The notes under the pieces: model-generated
What the model was told of the DNA's origin: nothing
The model's database searches: none
The model's input: the letters and a program-made list of their open reading frames with translations, nothing else
Made by a program: the position numbers and the translations under genes
NCBI RefSeq assembly: GCF_030813355.1
Contig: NZ_JAUSUD010000011.1
Location: 62,001-126,000, forward strand
Source of the DNA: Metabacillus malikii
Lineage (GTDB): Bacteria > Bacillota > Bacilli > Bacillales > Bacillaceae
DNA: 64,000 bases
Direction: 5' to 3'
Part shown: piece by piece, positions 17,254 to 26,705 of the stretch
Layout of the letters: each line of letters opens with the position of its first letter
Numbering within the stretch: position 1 is the first letter of the stretch

Positions 17254-17751
17254 ATGGAGTCTATTATTAATATAAAAGGTAATGTTGTTTACCCTATAAC
17301 ATTAGATCCTGGTGTTTGGATATTTGATGATAGAAAGGTTGATTTAAAGACCTATTTTCAAAAAGAAAATGTAGAAACAGACGAATTAGCAGAATACACG
17401 AAGTCAGTATCTAAGCATTGGGAGCGCGAAATTATGGAGGGTGCCGTATTTCCTCCAACATTAAAAACAGAAAAAATTTATGAAAAACAGAAAGTTCTTA
17501 CTGGCACTTTTGGAATTCCGTTAAAGCCTTTTCTAACAAACGCTCATATTAATGACGATGCTAAAAGCGTTACATTTGTAACAAAGGATGAACATTTCAC
17601 AATTTCTATTGAAGATGCATATCATGTTATTTTAGGTTTTAGTATAGACGGAAAACCATTGCGTGAGGACGGCCCTGTCCATATTTATTTTGGTGACGGT
17701 TCCAACGTAAATTCACCAATTAAACATTTAAAAGAGATAATTGTTAGCTAA
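17254..17751 (+). CDS. ylaL: YlaL-like conserved protein
   Basis: A 165-residue protein opening MESIINIKGNVVYPITLDPG, with VWIFDDRKVDL and a C-terminal HVILGFSIDGKPL...GPVHIYFGDGS segment. The size, sequence style and position beside ylaK agree with B. subtilis YlaL, a protein of unknown function. The C-terminal beta-rich part loosely recalls molybdopterin-oxidoreductase-type folds, but no cofactor ligand is seen and this should not be taken as function. The start is ATG 17254 after AAGGGAGGG; an upstream in-frame ATG at 17200 lacks a ribosome site. Confidence 0.75.
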   Translation: MESIINIKGNVVYPITLDPGVWIFDDRKVDLKTYFQKENVETDELAEYTKSVSKHWEREIMEGAVFPPTLKTEKIYEKQKVLTGTFGIPLKPFLTNAHINDDAKSVTFVTKDEHFTISIEDAYHVILGFSIDGKPLREDGPVHIYFGDGSNVNSPIKHLKEIIVS

Positions 17752-17775
17752 ACATTGCTATATCCTAATTTATGT

Positions 17776-17816
17776 GACCCCTCAAAAAGCAACGATTACT
17801 TCATTTTTGAGGGGTT
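17776..17816. terminator. Terminator between ylaL and ylaK
   Basis: ACCCCTCAAAAA / TTTTTGAGGGGT, a 12-bp perfect stem with a 15-base loop. Suitable for ylaL (+). Confidence 0.82.
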
Positions 17817-17944
17817 TGACACGTTCGTTTGGAATTACTAATCTACTTGTTATACGTATAAGTTAGTATTATTAAAAGTATCCGACTGACAATGAACATA
17901 ATAACATTAACTTGTTGTATCGATACGAGTCATTTATTTCGATC

Positions 17945-19273
17945 TCAAAGTAAGTCTGCTGCCAATTGAGCCAGCCCCGACCTTTCTCCTTTAACAAGTC
18001 TAACATGACCCGATATTGGTTGTTCTTTGAATTTTTCTACTACATATGTGAGACCATTATTGTATTCATCTAAATATGGGTGGTCAATTTGCTCTGGGTC
18101 TCCCATTAATACAATCTTACTTCTTTCTCCAACTCGTGTTAAAATTGTTTTCACTTCGTGTTTTGTAAGGTTTTGTGCTTCATCAATAAGAATAATTTGT
18201 TCAGGAATACTTCTTCCCCTTATATAGGATAATGCTTCTACTTCAATTGATCCCATTCCAGCTAAAATTGCATCTAATTCACCTGGCTTCTTCGTATTGA
18301 ATAAGTATTCTAAGTTATCATAAATCGGTTGCATCCACGGTCTTAACTTTTCCTCTTTTTCCCCTGGTAAAAATCCTAAATCTTTTCCAACAGGCACAAT
18401 TGGTCTTGCGACGAGCAACTTTTTATATGTGCCCATGTCTTCAGTTTGCATTAGGCCTGCTGCTAAAGCGAGTAAAGTTTTACCTGTGCCAGCCTTACCA
18501 ATTAGTGTAACTAAAGGTATATCTGTTCTAAGGAGTAATTCCAATGCCATCGTTTGCTGAACATTCCTCGGTTTTATCCCCCAAATATGATCATGGTCAA
18601 AAACTAACCTTTGTATCTTCTTTCCAGTAGCATCAACTTTGCCTATTGCTGATGAAGACCCACCTAATGCATCTTTCATTACGACAAATTGATTTGGATA
18701 AAAAGGATGATTCGTAATTTCCGATAAAATTAACTCATTTTTTTCATAAAAACGGCTAAGATTATCGTTACTTATATATAAGTCTAAAAAGCCTGTATAA
18801 ATATGGTCAATTTCCACTACTCTGTCACTGAGAAAATCCTCTGCGATTAACCCTATTGCATCTGCTTTAACCCTTACTAAAGTATCTTTACTAACTAAAA
18901 TTACAGCTCGGCCATCTTCCTTTGTTTGTTCCTCTAACGATAAATTTTTCGCTACAGCTAATATACGATTGTCATTTGTTTTCTCTACGAATATTTCTTG
19001 TAGCTGATGAAATGAACGATGATTTAATTCTATCCTTAATGTTCCACCGTTTGGTAATGGTATTTTTTCATGAAGTTTTCCAGTTTCTCTAAGTTGGTCA
19101 ATCAATTTTGAGACCTGCCTTGCATTTCTACCGATTTCATCCATATATCGTTTTTTTGAATCGACCTCTTCTAATACGACTGCAGGAATAATAACCTCAT
19201 TTTCTTCGAAGGAAAAAATCGAATTCGGATCTTGCAACAATACATTCGTGTCTAATACATAAATCTTCCTCAA
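17945..19273 (-). CDS. ylaK: YlaK, PIN domain-PhoH ATPase fusion (PhoH2-type)
   Basis: A 442-residue two-domain protein. An N-terminal PIN nuclease domain (residues 1-150) has the acidic residues D8 (VLDTNVLL), E35/E36 and D101 (TNDNRILA). A C-terminal PhoH-type P-loop ATPase (about 230-442) has Walker A GKAGTGKT (259-266) and Walker B IILIDEAQN. PhoH2 proteins studied in other bacteria are sequence-specific RNA helicase/ribonucleases, so a role in RNA unwinding and cleavage is likely. It starts with TTG within a run of two ribosome-like motifs (AGGAGGCGGAGG). It is monocistronic and convergent with ylaL. Confidence 0.9.
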   Translation of the reverse strand: MRKIYVLDTNVLLQDPNSIFSFEENEVIIPAVVLEEVDSKKRYMDEIGRNARQVSKLIDQLRETGKLHEKIPLPNGGTLRIELNHRSFHQLQEIFVEKTNDNRILAVAKNLSLEEQTKEDGRAVILVSKDTLVRVKADAIGLIAEDFLSDRVVEIDHIYTGFLDLYISNDNLSRFYEKNELILSEITNHPFYPNQFVVMKDALGGSSSAIGKVDATGKKIQRLVFDHDHIWGIKPRNVQQTMALELLLRTDIPLVTLIGKAGTGKTLLALAAGLMQTEDMGTYKKLLVARPIVPVGKDLGFLPGEKEEKLRPWMQPIYDNLEYLFNTKKPGELDAILAGMGSIEVEALSYIRGRSIPEQIILIDEAQNLTKHEVKTILTRVGERSKIVLMGDPEQIDHPYLDEYNNGLTYVVEKFKEQPISGHVRLVKGERSGLAQLAADLL

Positions 19274-19488
19274 ACCTCCGCCTCCTACTCCGTTGCTATT
19301 TTTTTATGGAGTGAAACAATTAGAAATTAGTCAAGCTGTGAATGAAGCGTTGCTAAAATATATGAAAAGATGAATAAAGATAGAAGGTTTATTAGACAAT
19401 AAAATTAAAAAGCAGGAAAAAACATTTCAAAAAGTGGTTTATTGTACCTTTTCATATCTTAAAAATTAAGTGAAGGAGTTGTGACCTT

Positions 19489-20091
19489 ATGAATAAATTT
19501 ATGCTAACAATAGTACTTAGTTTTTTAGCTTTAACTGGTTGTAACGTGAATGAGGGTGCTCAAAACACGGATGGAGAAAACAATAGTGGAACTCCGATAA
19601 AGGTGAAAAATAGTATCGAAAATAATGTAGATAAAAAGTCTGGACAACAAATCTCCGAACATCTTGTTAGCTTAGCAAGTGAAATACCTGAAGTAAATGA
19701 TGCAACCGCAGTTGTACTAGGTGACTTAGCTGTCGTAGGGATTGATGTTAATTCAAAATTAGACCGTAATAAAGTGGAATCAATAAAATACACGGTTTCA
19801 GAAAGTCTACGCCACGACCCATACGGTGCCAATGCCGTCGTCATAGCAGATGCTGATACGACAGCTAGACTACGTGAAATGGGTAAAGAAATCGAAAACG
19901 GCAGACCGATAGCAGGCATTCTAGATGAATTGGCAGCAATCGTCGGAAGAGTAATTCCTGAGATACCAAATGACGCTCTTGATAATCAGCAAAAACAACC
20001 AACTAAATCTAATAATGACCAATTAAAAGGTAAAAAACAGGAAAATTTAGAGAAACAACAGCAGGAACAATCAAATCATCATAAGGAATAG
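19489..20091 (+). CDS. ylaJ: YlaJ, YhcN/YlaJ-family sporulation lipoprotein
   Basis: A 200-residue lipoprotein with an LTGC lipobox (Cys18). The central domain (about 50-165) matches the YhcN/YlaJ family, with D-A-T-A-V-V-L-G-D-L-A-V-V-G-I-D-V and A-N-A-V-V-I-A-D-A-D; the tail is Gln/Lys-rich and probably disordered. Members are found in forespore or spore membranes and affect germination in Bacillus. The ATG follows GAAGGAG. It is followed by a large palindrome at 20101-20217. Confidence 0.88.
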   Translation: MNKFMLTIVLSFLALTGCNVNEGAQNTDGENNSGTPIKVKNSIENNVDKKSGQQISEHLVSLASEIPEVNDATAVVLGDLAVVGIDVNSKLDRNKVESIKYTVSESLRHDPYGANAVVIADADTTARLREMGKEIENGRPIAGILDELAAIVGRVIPEIPNDALDNQQKQPTKSNNDQLKGKKQENLEKQQQEQSNHHKE

Positions 20092-20100
20092 TAATGTAAT

Positions 20101-20217
20101 GAGGATGACTCAAAACAATGACCAGCCTTCCAAACAAAATATATAGATACGAAAGCAACAAATCATCACTTTCTATCTATATGTGTTTGAAGGGTCATAC
20201 GCTTTTGAGTCATCTTC
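20101..20217 (+). terminator. Long nested hairpin (family B) after ylaJ
   Basis: Outer arms GAGGATGACTCAAAA and TTTTGAGTCATCTTC, then inner pairs AGCCTTC..AAACA / TGTTT..GAAGGGT, ATATAGATA / TATCTATAT and AAAG / CTTT. The whole 117 bp folds as one near-continuous hairpin. It lies 9 bp past ylaJ and probably ends its transcript, although no strong T run follows. Confidence 0.6.
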
Positions 20218-20259
20218 TCTGTTTATCACATATACGGTATTCAAACTTATTTCATAGAA

Positions 20260-20409
20260 ATTTGCGGGATGCGTAGTATACTGTTGAATAAATCGCCCTA
20301 TTACAAACAAATTCCATCTGTGCAATATTCTTGCTCAGCCCCCCGCGGAAAGCGAGTACTGTAGCGAAAATCAAACTGAACGTTAACTTTGTAAGATAAG
20401 CAAACAGCC
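20260..20409 (+). repeat. Degraded copy of MITE-like repeat (family A)
   Basis: Contains TTGCGGGATGCGT, then CCCCGCGGAAAGCGAGTACTG and a terminal AAACAGCC, in the same order as the intact elements. The left end is lost. Confidence 0.55.
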
Positions 20410-20552
20410 AATAAAAACTACAATAATAATTCTTAATTTTTCTGACCATGCCCTTGATTAACAACTCTTCATTTTCTACACGATATCGTGATATACTTGA
20501 CATTATATATTCAAATGTCGATAAAGTATGACAACAATTGTGAGGTGAAAGA

Positions 20553-20753
20553 ATGAGAGTAAAATGTGTAATATGTGACAAAATTGAAACAATCGATGAT
20601 GAAACATTAACCGCAAAACGTTTGCGGAATCGACCAATCCATACATATATGTGTAAACCTTGCAATGAACGAATCGAATTGAAAACCAATGAACGATTTG
20701 CAACTGGGAAATTCAAATTATATCAAGATAAGAAAAAAGAAGATACGTGGTAA
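20553..20753 (+). CDS. ylaI: YlaI, small zinc-ribbon protein (DUF2197)
   Basis: A 66-residue protein with two Cys pairs, C5-x2-C8 and C34-x2-C37, as expected for a zinc ribbon. The rest is basic (K-R-L-R-N-R-P-I-H). Its target and role are unknown. The ATG follows GAGGTG about 7 bases upstream. It is alone, convergent with ylaH and separated by a strong hairpin. Conserved next to ylaH in Bacillaceae. Confidence 0.9.
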   Translation: MRVKCVICDKIETIDDETLTAKRLRNRPIHTYMCKPCNERIELKTNERFATGKFKLYQDKKKEDTW

Positions 20754-20767
20754 TACTATCACAATTT

Positions 20768-20819
20768 AAAAGCTGCCTCATGAAAAACTGACATATAACA
20801 GTTTTTAGAGACAGCTTTA
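20768..20819. terminator. Terminator between ylaI and ylaH
   Basis: AAAAGCTG / CAGCTTT outer arms and AAAAACTG / CAGTTTTT inner arms around ACATATAA. Serves both convergent genes. Confidence 0.78.
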
Positions 20820-20820
20820 C

Positions 20821-21138
20821 TTATTTTGCTTGTTCCGCTTCTTGTTTCTTTGATTGATGTAGTCTAATTTTATAAATAATTAAAATAAGCGCAGCTACTA
20901 CTAACCCTTCCGCAATCGGAAGAAAGATACCTAAGAAAGTAAGTACCGTACAGCCTAATGCTAAAAAGATATAGATAATGACTGATTTTAAAATTGGTAG
21001 CTTTTTAGCAAATCCTAATTTATATACAATAACTGATAGCAAGAAAATGGTTATGTATAGCATCCACATCCCTAAATCTGAGTTCTCTGTAACACGATAT
21101 AAACTCGGAAAAAAGGACAGCCTATCCTCTACATTCAT
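20821..21138 (-). CDS. ylaH: YlaH-like membrane protein
   Basis: A 105-residue protein with three predicted membrane helices (about 25-42, 48-67 and 70-90) and a short charged cytosolic tail rich in Lys, Gln and Glu. It matches the YlaH-like family, known only from Bacillaceae, function unknown. The ATG follows AAAGGAGGTT. It lies 141 bp downstream of typA but beyond a terminator hairpin, so it has at least partly separate transcription. Order typA-ylaH-ylaI is as in B. subtilis. Confidence 0.88.
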   Translation of the reverse strand: MNVEDRLSFFPSLYRVTENSDLGMWMLYITIFLLSVIVYKLGFAKKLPILKSVIIYIFLALGCTVLTFLGIFLPIAEGLVVAALILIIYKIRLHQSKKQEAEQAK

Positions 21139-21165
21139 TATTTAACCTCCTTTACTTTATAAAAA

Positions 21166-21222
21166 AGGCTGATTCATCTATACGTCAATATATTAATAAA
21201 TAATATACGTCGCTGAATCAGC
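21166..21222 (-). terminator. Terminator of typA
   Basis: GGCTGATTCA / TGAATCAGCC arms with inner TACGT / ACGT pairing; on the minus strand it is followed by a run of T. Confidence 0.8.
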
Positions 21223-21279
21223 CCTGTTTACAATATTTTCATCTTAATTGATAATCAATTATCTTTCAATCGATTTCAT

Positions 21280-23121
21280 TTAAATCCCAGCTAATTTTTT
21301 CTTCTTCGCTGCTTTTTCACGTTCATTTTTATCAAGTATTTTCTTCCTTAATCTGATTGATTCTGGAGTTAATTCACAATACTCATCATCATTTAAATAC
21401 TCAAGTGCTTCTTCTAATGACATTATACGAGGCTTTTTCATTGTATTAGTTTGATCCTTTGTTGCTGAACGAATATTTGTTTGTTGTTTCATTTTACAGA
21501 TGTTCACAACTAAGTCATTTTCACGTGTATGCTCTCCAACGATCATTCCTTCGTAAACATCTACTCCTGCTTCAACAAAGATAATACCACGGTCTTCAAC
21601 GCCTTGAATTCCATAAGTAGTTGATTTTCCATTTTCCATCGATACAAGAACACCTTGACGTCGTCCACCTACTTTACCAGGCTGCATTGGCTGGTAGCTA
21701 TCAAACGTATGATTGATAATACCAAATCCACGTGTTAATGACATAAATTCTGTTGAATAACCAATTAATCCACGAGCAGGTACGTTAAAGATTAAACGAA
21801 CTTGGCCATTACCATTATTAATCATGTCAATCATTTCACCTTTTCTGGCACCAATTGACTCCATAACACCACCTGTATGTTCTTCAGGCACATCAATTTG
21901 TACACGCTCCACTGGTTCACATCTTACACCATCGATTTCCTTTACAATAACCTCTGGTTTTGATACTTGAAGCTCAAAACCTTCACGTCTCATATTTTCA
22001 ATCAAGATTGATAAATGCAATTCACCGCGTCCAGAAACTACCCATGCATCAGGTGAGTCTGTTGGGTCTACACGCAAACTTACGTCTGTTTGTAATTGTG
22101 ATAATAAACGTTCCTCGATTTTACGTGCTGTTACAAACTTACCTTCACGTCCTGCAAAAGGACTGTTGTTAACTGCAAAAGTCATTTGTAAAGTTGGTTC
22201 ATCTATACGTAGTATCGGTAATGCTTCTTGATGTTCAACAGGACAAACTGTTTCACCAACATTAATATCTTCCATCCCTGATACAGCCACTAGGTCTCCA
22301 GCAACCGCTTCTTGAATTTCGACACGCTTTAAGCCTTGGAATCCGAATAATTTCGTTACTCTGAAATTTTTAACTGAACCATCGACTTTCATGAGGGAAA
22401 CTTGTTGTCCAACATGCATAGTACCTCTAAAGACTCTTCCAATCCCAATACGGCCAACATAATCATTATAATCAAGAAGGGCAACTTGGAATTGTAATGG
22501 CTCTTCACGATTATCAACTGGAGCAGGAATATGATTTACAATCGCATCAAATAATGATGCCATATTTTCCTCTTGTTCTTGTGGATCAGGACTTGTACTA
22601 GCAGTACCATTAATCGCAGAAGCAAATACGACTGGAAATTCTAATTGATCTTCATTTGCATCAAGTTCGATGAATAAATCTAAAACTTCATCTACCACTT
22701 CAGATGGTCTTGCAAAATCACGGTCAATTTTGTTAACAACAACAATTGGAGTTAAATTTTGCTCTAAAGCTTTTTTTAGAACAAATCTTGTTTGAGGCAT
22801 ACAACCTTCATATGCATCTACAACAAGAAGAACACCATCAACCATTTTCATAATACGTTCAACTTCTCCTCCAAAGTCTGCATGCCCTGGAGTATCCATT
22901 ATGTTGATACGTGTATCTTTGTAATTAATAGCTGTATTTTTCGCTAAAATTGTAATACCACGTTCCCGTTCAATATCATTTGAGTCCATTGCACGTTCCG
23001 CTACTTGTTCATTTGTACGGAATGTACCAGATTGATGTAACAGCTGGTCAACTAGTGTTGTTTTCCCATGGTCAACGTGGGCAATAATAGCTATGTTTCG
23101 GATATCGTTTCGTAAATTCAC
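21280..23121 (-). CDS. typA: TypA/BipA, ribosome-associated translational GTPase
   Basis: A 613-residue GTPase of the elongation-factor family that binds the 70S ribosome and aids 50S assembly and stress growth. The G domain shows AHVDHGKTT (G1, about 14-22), RGITI (G2), [11 protein letters not shown] (G3) and NKID (G4). EF-G-like domains II, III and V follow, then the TypA-specific C-terminal domain ending in a Lys-rich tail. The start is GTG 23119-23121 (MNLRNDIRN), about 7 bases after GGGAGATG; a TTG five codons upstream lies before that ribosome site. Length equals B. subtilis TypA within one residue. Confidence 0.96.
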   Translation of the reverse strand: MNLRNDIRNIAIIAHVDHGKTTLVDQLLHQSGTFRTNEQVAERAMDSNDIERERGITILAKNTAINYKDTRINIMDTPGHADFGGEVERIMKMVDGVLLVVDAYEGCMPQTRFVLKKALEQNLTPIVVVNKIDRDFARPSEVVDEVLDLFIELDANEDQLEFPVVFASAINGTASTSPDPQEQEENMASLFDAIVNHIPAPVDNREEPLQFQVALLDYNDYVGRIGIGRVFRGTMHVGQQVSLMKVDGSVKNFRVTKLFGFQGLKRVEIQEAVAGDLVAVSGMEDINVGETVCPVEHQEALPILRIDEPTLQMTFAVNNSPFAGREGKFVTARKIEERLLSQLQTDVSLRVDPTDSPDAWVVSGRGELHLSILIENMRREGFELQVSKPEVIVKEIDGVRCEPVERVQIDVPEEHTGGVMESIGARKGEMIDMINNGNGQVRLIFNVPARGLIGYSTEFMSLTRGFGIINHTFDSYQPMQPGKVGGRRQGVLVSMENGKSTTYGIQGVEDRGIIFVEAGVDVYEGMIVGEHTRENDLVVNICKMKQQTNIRSATKDQTNTMKKPRIMSLEEALEYLNDDEYCELTPESIRLRKKILDKNEREKAAKKKKLAGI

Positions 23122-23252
23122 TCTTTCATCTCCCAAAATATATATTCAAATAGTCTACTTAAAGGTTTTCCATACTTCTATCAAGTAATACGGGTTTACT
23201 TTATCGCAGTATTCTAATTGTTATTATCATTCGACTACTAACTTTGTGCTAG

Positions 23253-23320
23253 GTTGTTGATTTCCACTGCAGAGCATTTTACCTGCACGTCTAACAGCAA
23301 AATGCGTCTAAATCAACAAC
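23253..23320. repeat. Inverted repeat upstream of ylaF
   Basis: GTTGTTGATTT (23253-23263) pairs with AAATCAACAAC (23310-23320), and inner GCATTTT pairs with AAAATGC, so the 68 bp can form a two-part hairpin. It lies in the 311-bp divergent region between typA and ylaF, which is otherwise featureless. Confidence 0.65.
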
Positions 23321-23432
23321 TTTCTAAGACATCGTCATCTTTCTTAAAATAACTTTGATATTATACCATAAACTGATAAAAAAAGTGATAAGATGGAATT
23401 AAAAATATTTATTGTTGATGGGAGAGACAGAC

Positions 23433-23621
23433 ATGAAGGCCGGAAAGTGGATTTTTTTAGTATTAGCGTCACTTGCTGCACTTAGTATGGTTGGTATTGG
23501 AATCGCTATAGGTTTGAAAAGTTTGTTAGGCGTAATTATGTCTATTATTGCCTTGAATGTCATTATGGCATCAGGATTTATTCTGAAGAAAAAAATGCGC
23601 GAAAACGGAATATTAGACTAA
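23433..23621 (+). CDS. ylaF: YlaF, small membrane protein (DUF5325)
   Basis: A 62-residue protein starting MKAGKWIFLVLASLAALSMV, with two predicted membrane helices (6-28 and 32-52) and a charged C-terminal end (KKKMRENGILD). Function unknown. The ATG at 23433 is 6 bases after GGGAGAG; an in-frame TTG seven codons upstream precedes that site. Same position as B. subtilis ylaF, divergent from typA. Confidence 0.85.
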   Translation: MKAGKWIFLVLASLAALSMVGIGIAIGLKSLLGVIMSIIALNVIMASGFILKKKMRENGILD

Positions 23622-23648
23622 TATTTGTCTGCCACTAAAATTGAAAAA

Positions 23649-23668
23649 GAGGGTGACAAACCACCCTC
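23649..23668 (-). terminator. Terminator after suhB-GNAT unit
   Basis: GAGGGTG / CACCCTC stem with an ACAAAC loop; TTTTT follows on the minus strand. Confidence 0.7.
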
Positions 23669-23721
23669 CTCATTGAACATTATGAAAAGCTAATCACTTT
23701 ACAATTATTGCTATAGACTTG

Positions 23722-24195
23722 TTACAAAGGCTTCACTGTAATAATATACTCCTTTAACTTCTCCTCATCTTTTTCATATTTAAATTGCTCAAACCCGCAA
23801 TTACTTAGAAAAGTTAACCACGAATATCTATGTGAAGGACATGCAGCAAATATTGCACTATGTCCTTGTTGTTTAAGCTTATCGGCTATTTGATTAATTA
23901 TTAGTTTTGCAAATCCTTTTCTCCGATAATCTGGATGAATAAGTATCGTACCTAGCCACGGTTTTTCATTTGATGGAGACCATTCCATGGAATATACAAT
24001 CCCGATTATATGCTCGTTATACTGCCAGACTCTCCACTCCCCATTATACATTTTGTAGTGGGTTAGATATATATGAAGCTGGTCTACGTCAGTTTCCTCC
24101 TGTCGCCATTCATCACTGGCAGCAATTATTTCAGCGAAATCTCCGAAATCTTGCTCCTCCAATTCTCGGCTAAAAAGAATTGGCTTTAATGTCAT
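23722..24195 (-). CDS. GNAT-family N-acetyltransferase
   Basis: A 157-residue acetyltransferase. The acetyl-CoA signature is R-R-K-G-F-A (about 105-110), preceded by W-L-G-T-I-L-I-H-P-D-Y and followed by A-C-P-S-H-R-Y-S-W-L-T-F-L-S-N-C-G-F. The substrate is unknown. Its ATG overlaps the suhB stop codon (ATGA), so the two are translationally coupled; pairing with an inositol-phosphatase-like enzyme does not by itself reveal a pathway. This gene is not part of the B. subtilis suhB neighbourhood as I recall it. Confidence 0.85.
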   Translation of the reverse strand: MTLKPILFSRELEEQDFGDFAEIIAASDEWRQEETDVDQLHIYLTHYKMYNGEWRVWQYNEHIIGIVYSMEWSPSNEKPWLGTILIHPDYRRKGFAKLIINQIADKLKQQGHSAIFAACPSHRYSWLTFLSNCGFEQFKYEKDEEKLKEYIITVKPL

Positions 24196-24983
24196 TTATT
24201 TATGTAATCCTTTACAATTTGTTGATGAAACTGCTTTTCTCCACCAAAAAAGGAACTTTTTGATAAAATGTCAAGTTTTTCACCATTTATATCTGATACT
24301 ACTCCACCAACTTCTTCGATTAGAATAATACCAGCTGCAAAATCCCATGGTGCAAGTCTCATTGTTAAATATCCATCTAGACGTCCTGCGGCAACATAGG
24401 CACATTCTAAAGCAGCAGAGCCATATGAGCGGGTACCACGAACTTTTCTTACAATAGGTGCAATCAATTCATAATCAACACGAGGGTTTTCCGTCACCCA
24501 GACAGGATTGATTCCTAATATCGCTTCCTCAATAGAGACTTGTTTCAACATTGGTAGTCGTATTTCATTCATAAATGCACCCTCTCCTCTGAGTGCGTGA
24601 TATAACTCATCGTGGACAACATCATAAATCAGACCAATATATCCAATACCATTCTCATAAATTCCTATTGATATCGCAAAATTTCGTTGCTGATGCACAA
24701 AATTCATCGTTCCATCAATCGGATCAATAATCCATATGATTCCATCCGTTGTATCGATTTGATGACCGTAGCCTTCTTCCCCTAATATTCGATGAGATGG
24801 ATAGGTTTCTTGAATTTTTCGAATAAAAAACTGTTCAATTTCTTTATCCATATTTGTTACTAAATCATTAGGATTTGATTTGAATTGAATAGACAAAGTA
24901 GATTCAAAGGAATCCCTGATTCTCTGTCCAGCTTCTCTTACCCATATTTTCGCTTTTTCGTCTATTTCCTTCCAATTCGTCAT
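24192..24983 (-). CDS. suhB: Inositol monophosphatase family protein (SuhB/YktC)
   Basis: A 263-residue Mg-dependent phosphatase of the IMPase/FBPase superfamily. The metal-binding motifs are GEEG (68-71), DPIDGT (87-92) and the C-terminal APWDFAAG. B. subtilis SuhB (YktC) hydrolyses inositol-1-phosphate and possibly other sugar phosphates. The ATG is preceded by GAGGT about 10 bases upstream. It heads a two-gene unit with the GNAT gene. Neighbours ykzI and yktB match B. subtilis. Confidence 0.93.
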   Translation of the reverse strand: MTNWKEIDEKAKIWVREAGQRIRDSFESTLSIQFKSNPNDLVTNMDKEIEQFFIRKIQETYPSHRILGEEGYGHQIDTTDGIIWIIDPIDGTMNFVHQQRNFAISIGIYENGIGYIGLIYDVVHDELYHALRGEGAFMNEIRLPMLKQVSIEEAILGINPVWVTENPRVDYELIAPIVRKVRGTRSYGSAALECAYVAAGRLDGYLTMRLAPWDFAAGIILIEEVGGVVSDINGEKLDILSKSSFFGGEKQFHQQIVKDYINK

Positions 24984-25090
24984 AAAAAGTTTAACCTCTT
25001 TCCTATGTAGAAATCACGTAATCTCTTCTTAGCATACTGTAAAAAAAGAATGAAAAGCAAGTTAGAGTTACTTACATGTAGCGCAGATAA

Positions 25091-25115
25091 AAACGAACCT
25101 ACCTTAGGTTCGTTT
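25091..25115 (-). terminator. Terminator of ykzI
   Basis: Perfect AAACGAACCT / AGGTTCGTTT stem with a 5-base loop and T run on the minus strand, 11 bp past the stop. Confidence 0.85.
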
Positions 25116-25125
25116 GGAGGCTTCA

Positions 25126-25314
25126 TTACCCCTGAAGCTTTAACCACTCTTTCCTTAACTTCTCTAATTTTTGTTTACATTCCATTTTCTTCTTATTATC
25201 TTTATTCTGCATTGCTTCATAAAGGGTGGCTAATTCATAATCTAACTCGAGTCTTAACACCCCGATACGATTGTTTATCGTTTTTTGCCCGCTTTGTTTT
25301 ACAATTTGCTTCAT
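25126..25314 (-). CDS. ykzI: YkzI-like small protein
   Basis: A 62-residue, highly charged helical protein (MKQIVKQSGQKTINNRIGVL, later QNKDNKKKMECKQKLEKLRK) likely to form a coiled coil. The size and position beside suhB agree with B. subtilis YkzI, function unknown; the name rests mainly on synteny. The start is ATG 25312-25314, 7 bases after AAGGGGCGG; an in-frame TTG seven codons upstream lies before that site. Confidence 0.7.
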   Translation of the reverse strand: MKQIVKQSGQKTINNRIGVLRLELDYELATLYEAMQNKDNKKKMECKQKLEKLRKEWLKLQG

Positions 25315-25611
25315 CTTTTTACCGCCCCTTTCCAATTTTTTTCACATTTTCATTAGAACTAGAATAAATAATAAAGTTAAAGTTGTTTTTTTATATAATA
25401 TGTAATATGAAAAAGGGTTGGAACTAACCAAAAGAAATTGTGTATCTACCTACGAAATGTATATATTTCTTTACTCAGGTGAACGAATAAAAAGTGCGAT
25501 TTTTCTTAGTGTATGTCCTTCGATTTAATAAGCATATTACTATCTTTCGTACAAATGTCGATTTATAATAGAAAAGACATAATCTAGTGCATTCGTAGGA
25601 GGTATGTAACA

Positions 25612-26229
25612 GTGGCATTTAAAGGATTTACAAATGAAGACTTTCAAACTTTTCAAATAGATGGCTTAGATAAAAGAATGGCAGCAATTAGAGAAAGAAT
25701 CCAACCAAAATTCAATGAAATTGGACAGCTATTAACGGATGATCTTTCAGCACAACTACAAAATGAAATGTATCTACATATCGCAAAACATGCAAGAAGA
25801 ACAATAAACCCACCTAAAGACACTTGGTTGGCTATCGCAGCAAATAAACGCGGGTATAAACAACACCCTCATTTTCAAGTCGGACTATTTGATGACCATT
25901 TATTTATTTGGTTGGCATTCATATATGAACTACCTGAAAAAGAGAAAATCGCTAAAACATTTTTAAAACATCAAGATGTATTTACGAAGAATTTGCCTAA
26001 TGATTATTACGTGTCACTAGACCATACTAAAAAAGATGCTTCACCATTAAATCAATTAGATGTAGAGAAAGCGTTAGAGCGCTTTAGAGATGTAAAAAAA
26101 GCTGAATTTTTGGTTGGTCGTCACATTCTCGCTGGAGACCCTATTTTACGAGACGGAGACAAATTATTAACATTTATCAGACAAACATTCAAAACATTAA
26201 TACCATTGTACAATTTATCTTATGAATAA
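25612..26229 (+). CDS. yktB: YktB (UPF0637/DUF1054)
   Basis: A 205-residue cytosolic protein of the DUF1054 family, opening MAFKGFTNEDFQTFQIDGLD with the conserved H-A-R-R-T-I-N-P-P-K-D-T-W and H-P-H-F-Q-V-G-L segments. No enzymatic function is established. GTG start, 7 bases after AGGAGGTA. Divergent from ykzI, convergent with yktA. Length matches B. subtilis YktB. Confidence 0.93.
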   Translation: MAFKGFTNEDFQTFQIDGLDKRMAAIRERIQPKFNEIGQLLTDDLSAQLQNEMYLHIAKHARRTINPPKDTWLAIAANKRGYKQHPHFQVGLFDDHLFIWLAFIYELPEKEKIAKTFLKHQDVFTKNLPNDYYVSLDHTKKDASPLNQLDVEKALERFRDVKKAEFLVGRHILAGDPILRDGDKLLTFIRQTFKTLIPLYNLSYE

Positions 26230-26319
26230 ACTCGTGGTGATTTTATATTTTTTCCTACACGCATAGAAGTAAAAGTTTACAATTTACTATGGAAATTACA
26301 ATCTTCTGTTGTCAATTCA

Positions 26320-26357
26320 AATAAAGATGTAAAGGGTAACCCTTTACATCTTTATTT
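26320..26357. terminator. Bidirectional terminator between yktB and yktA
   Basis: ATAAAGATGTAAAGGGT / ACCCTTTACATCTTTAT is a 17-bp perfect stem with a one-base centre. T run on the plus side. The last four codons and stop of yktA lie inside it. Confidence 0.85.
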
Positions 26358-26616
26358 TTTGAATCGATTCATCAGCATCTTTCATTCTTTTCGTTACTCT
26401 GTAAATAGAATAGCCACTGACTTGTTCGAACTCATTGCCAATTTGTTTTTCTTCAGATTTACTCGGGACGATTTCTTTAAATCTACGATATGCATTTAAT
26501 AAATCTAACCGATTAATCCCCTTTTCATATGCCAATTCAATACAATGAAAAAAGTGTATGGCGTCTACTGTTTCTTCAGTACTCCAATCTAGTGAAGTTG
26601 GATATTGATAATCCAT
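26344..26616 (-). CDS. yktA: YktA (UPF0223)
   Basis: A 90-residue cytosolic protein of the UPF0223 family, with conserved [14 protein letters not shown] at the N-terminus and [11 protein letters not shown] near the C-terminus. Helical and of unknown function. The ATG follows AGAGAGGTG. Adjacent to divergent speA, as in B. subtilis. The 3' end of the gene overlaps the intergenic terminator. Confidence 0.93.
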   Translation of the reverse strand: MDYQYPTSLDWSTEETVDAIHFFHCIELAYEKGINRLDLLNAYRRFKEIVPSKSEEKQIGNEFEQVSGYSIYRVTKRMKDADESIQKIKM

Positions 26617-26705
26617 TGTATGTCACCTCTCTTTTAATTGTAACTTCATTAGTTTAACAAAGTGATTCTATTCATACAATTCACTTATTAACTTGTATAT
26701 TTTTA

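Larger units (their letters stand above)
20092..20552. other. Intergenic region with two repeat elements
   Basis: It contains a long family B hairpin (20101-20217) and a degraded family A element (about 20260-20409). A reading frame on the minus strand through this region lacks a ribosome site and runs antisense to ylaI; it is not accepted as a gene. Confidence 0.6.

Noticed and set aside
20252-20716. 154-codon frame on the minus strand
   Set aside because: It runs through a degraded repeat and antisense to ylaI, with no ribosome site and no family resemblance.
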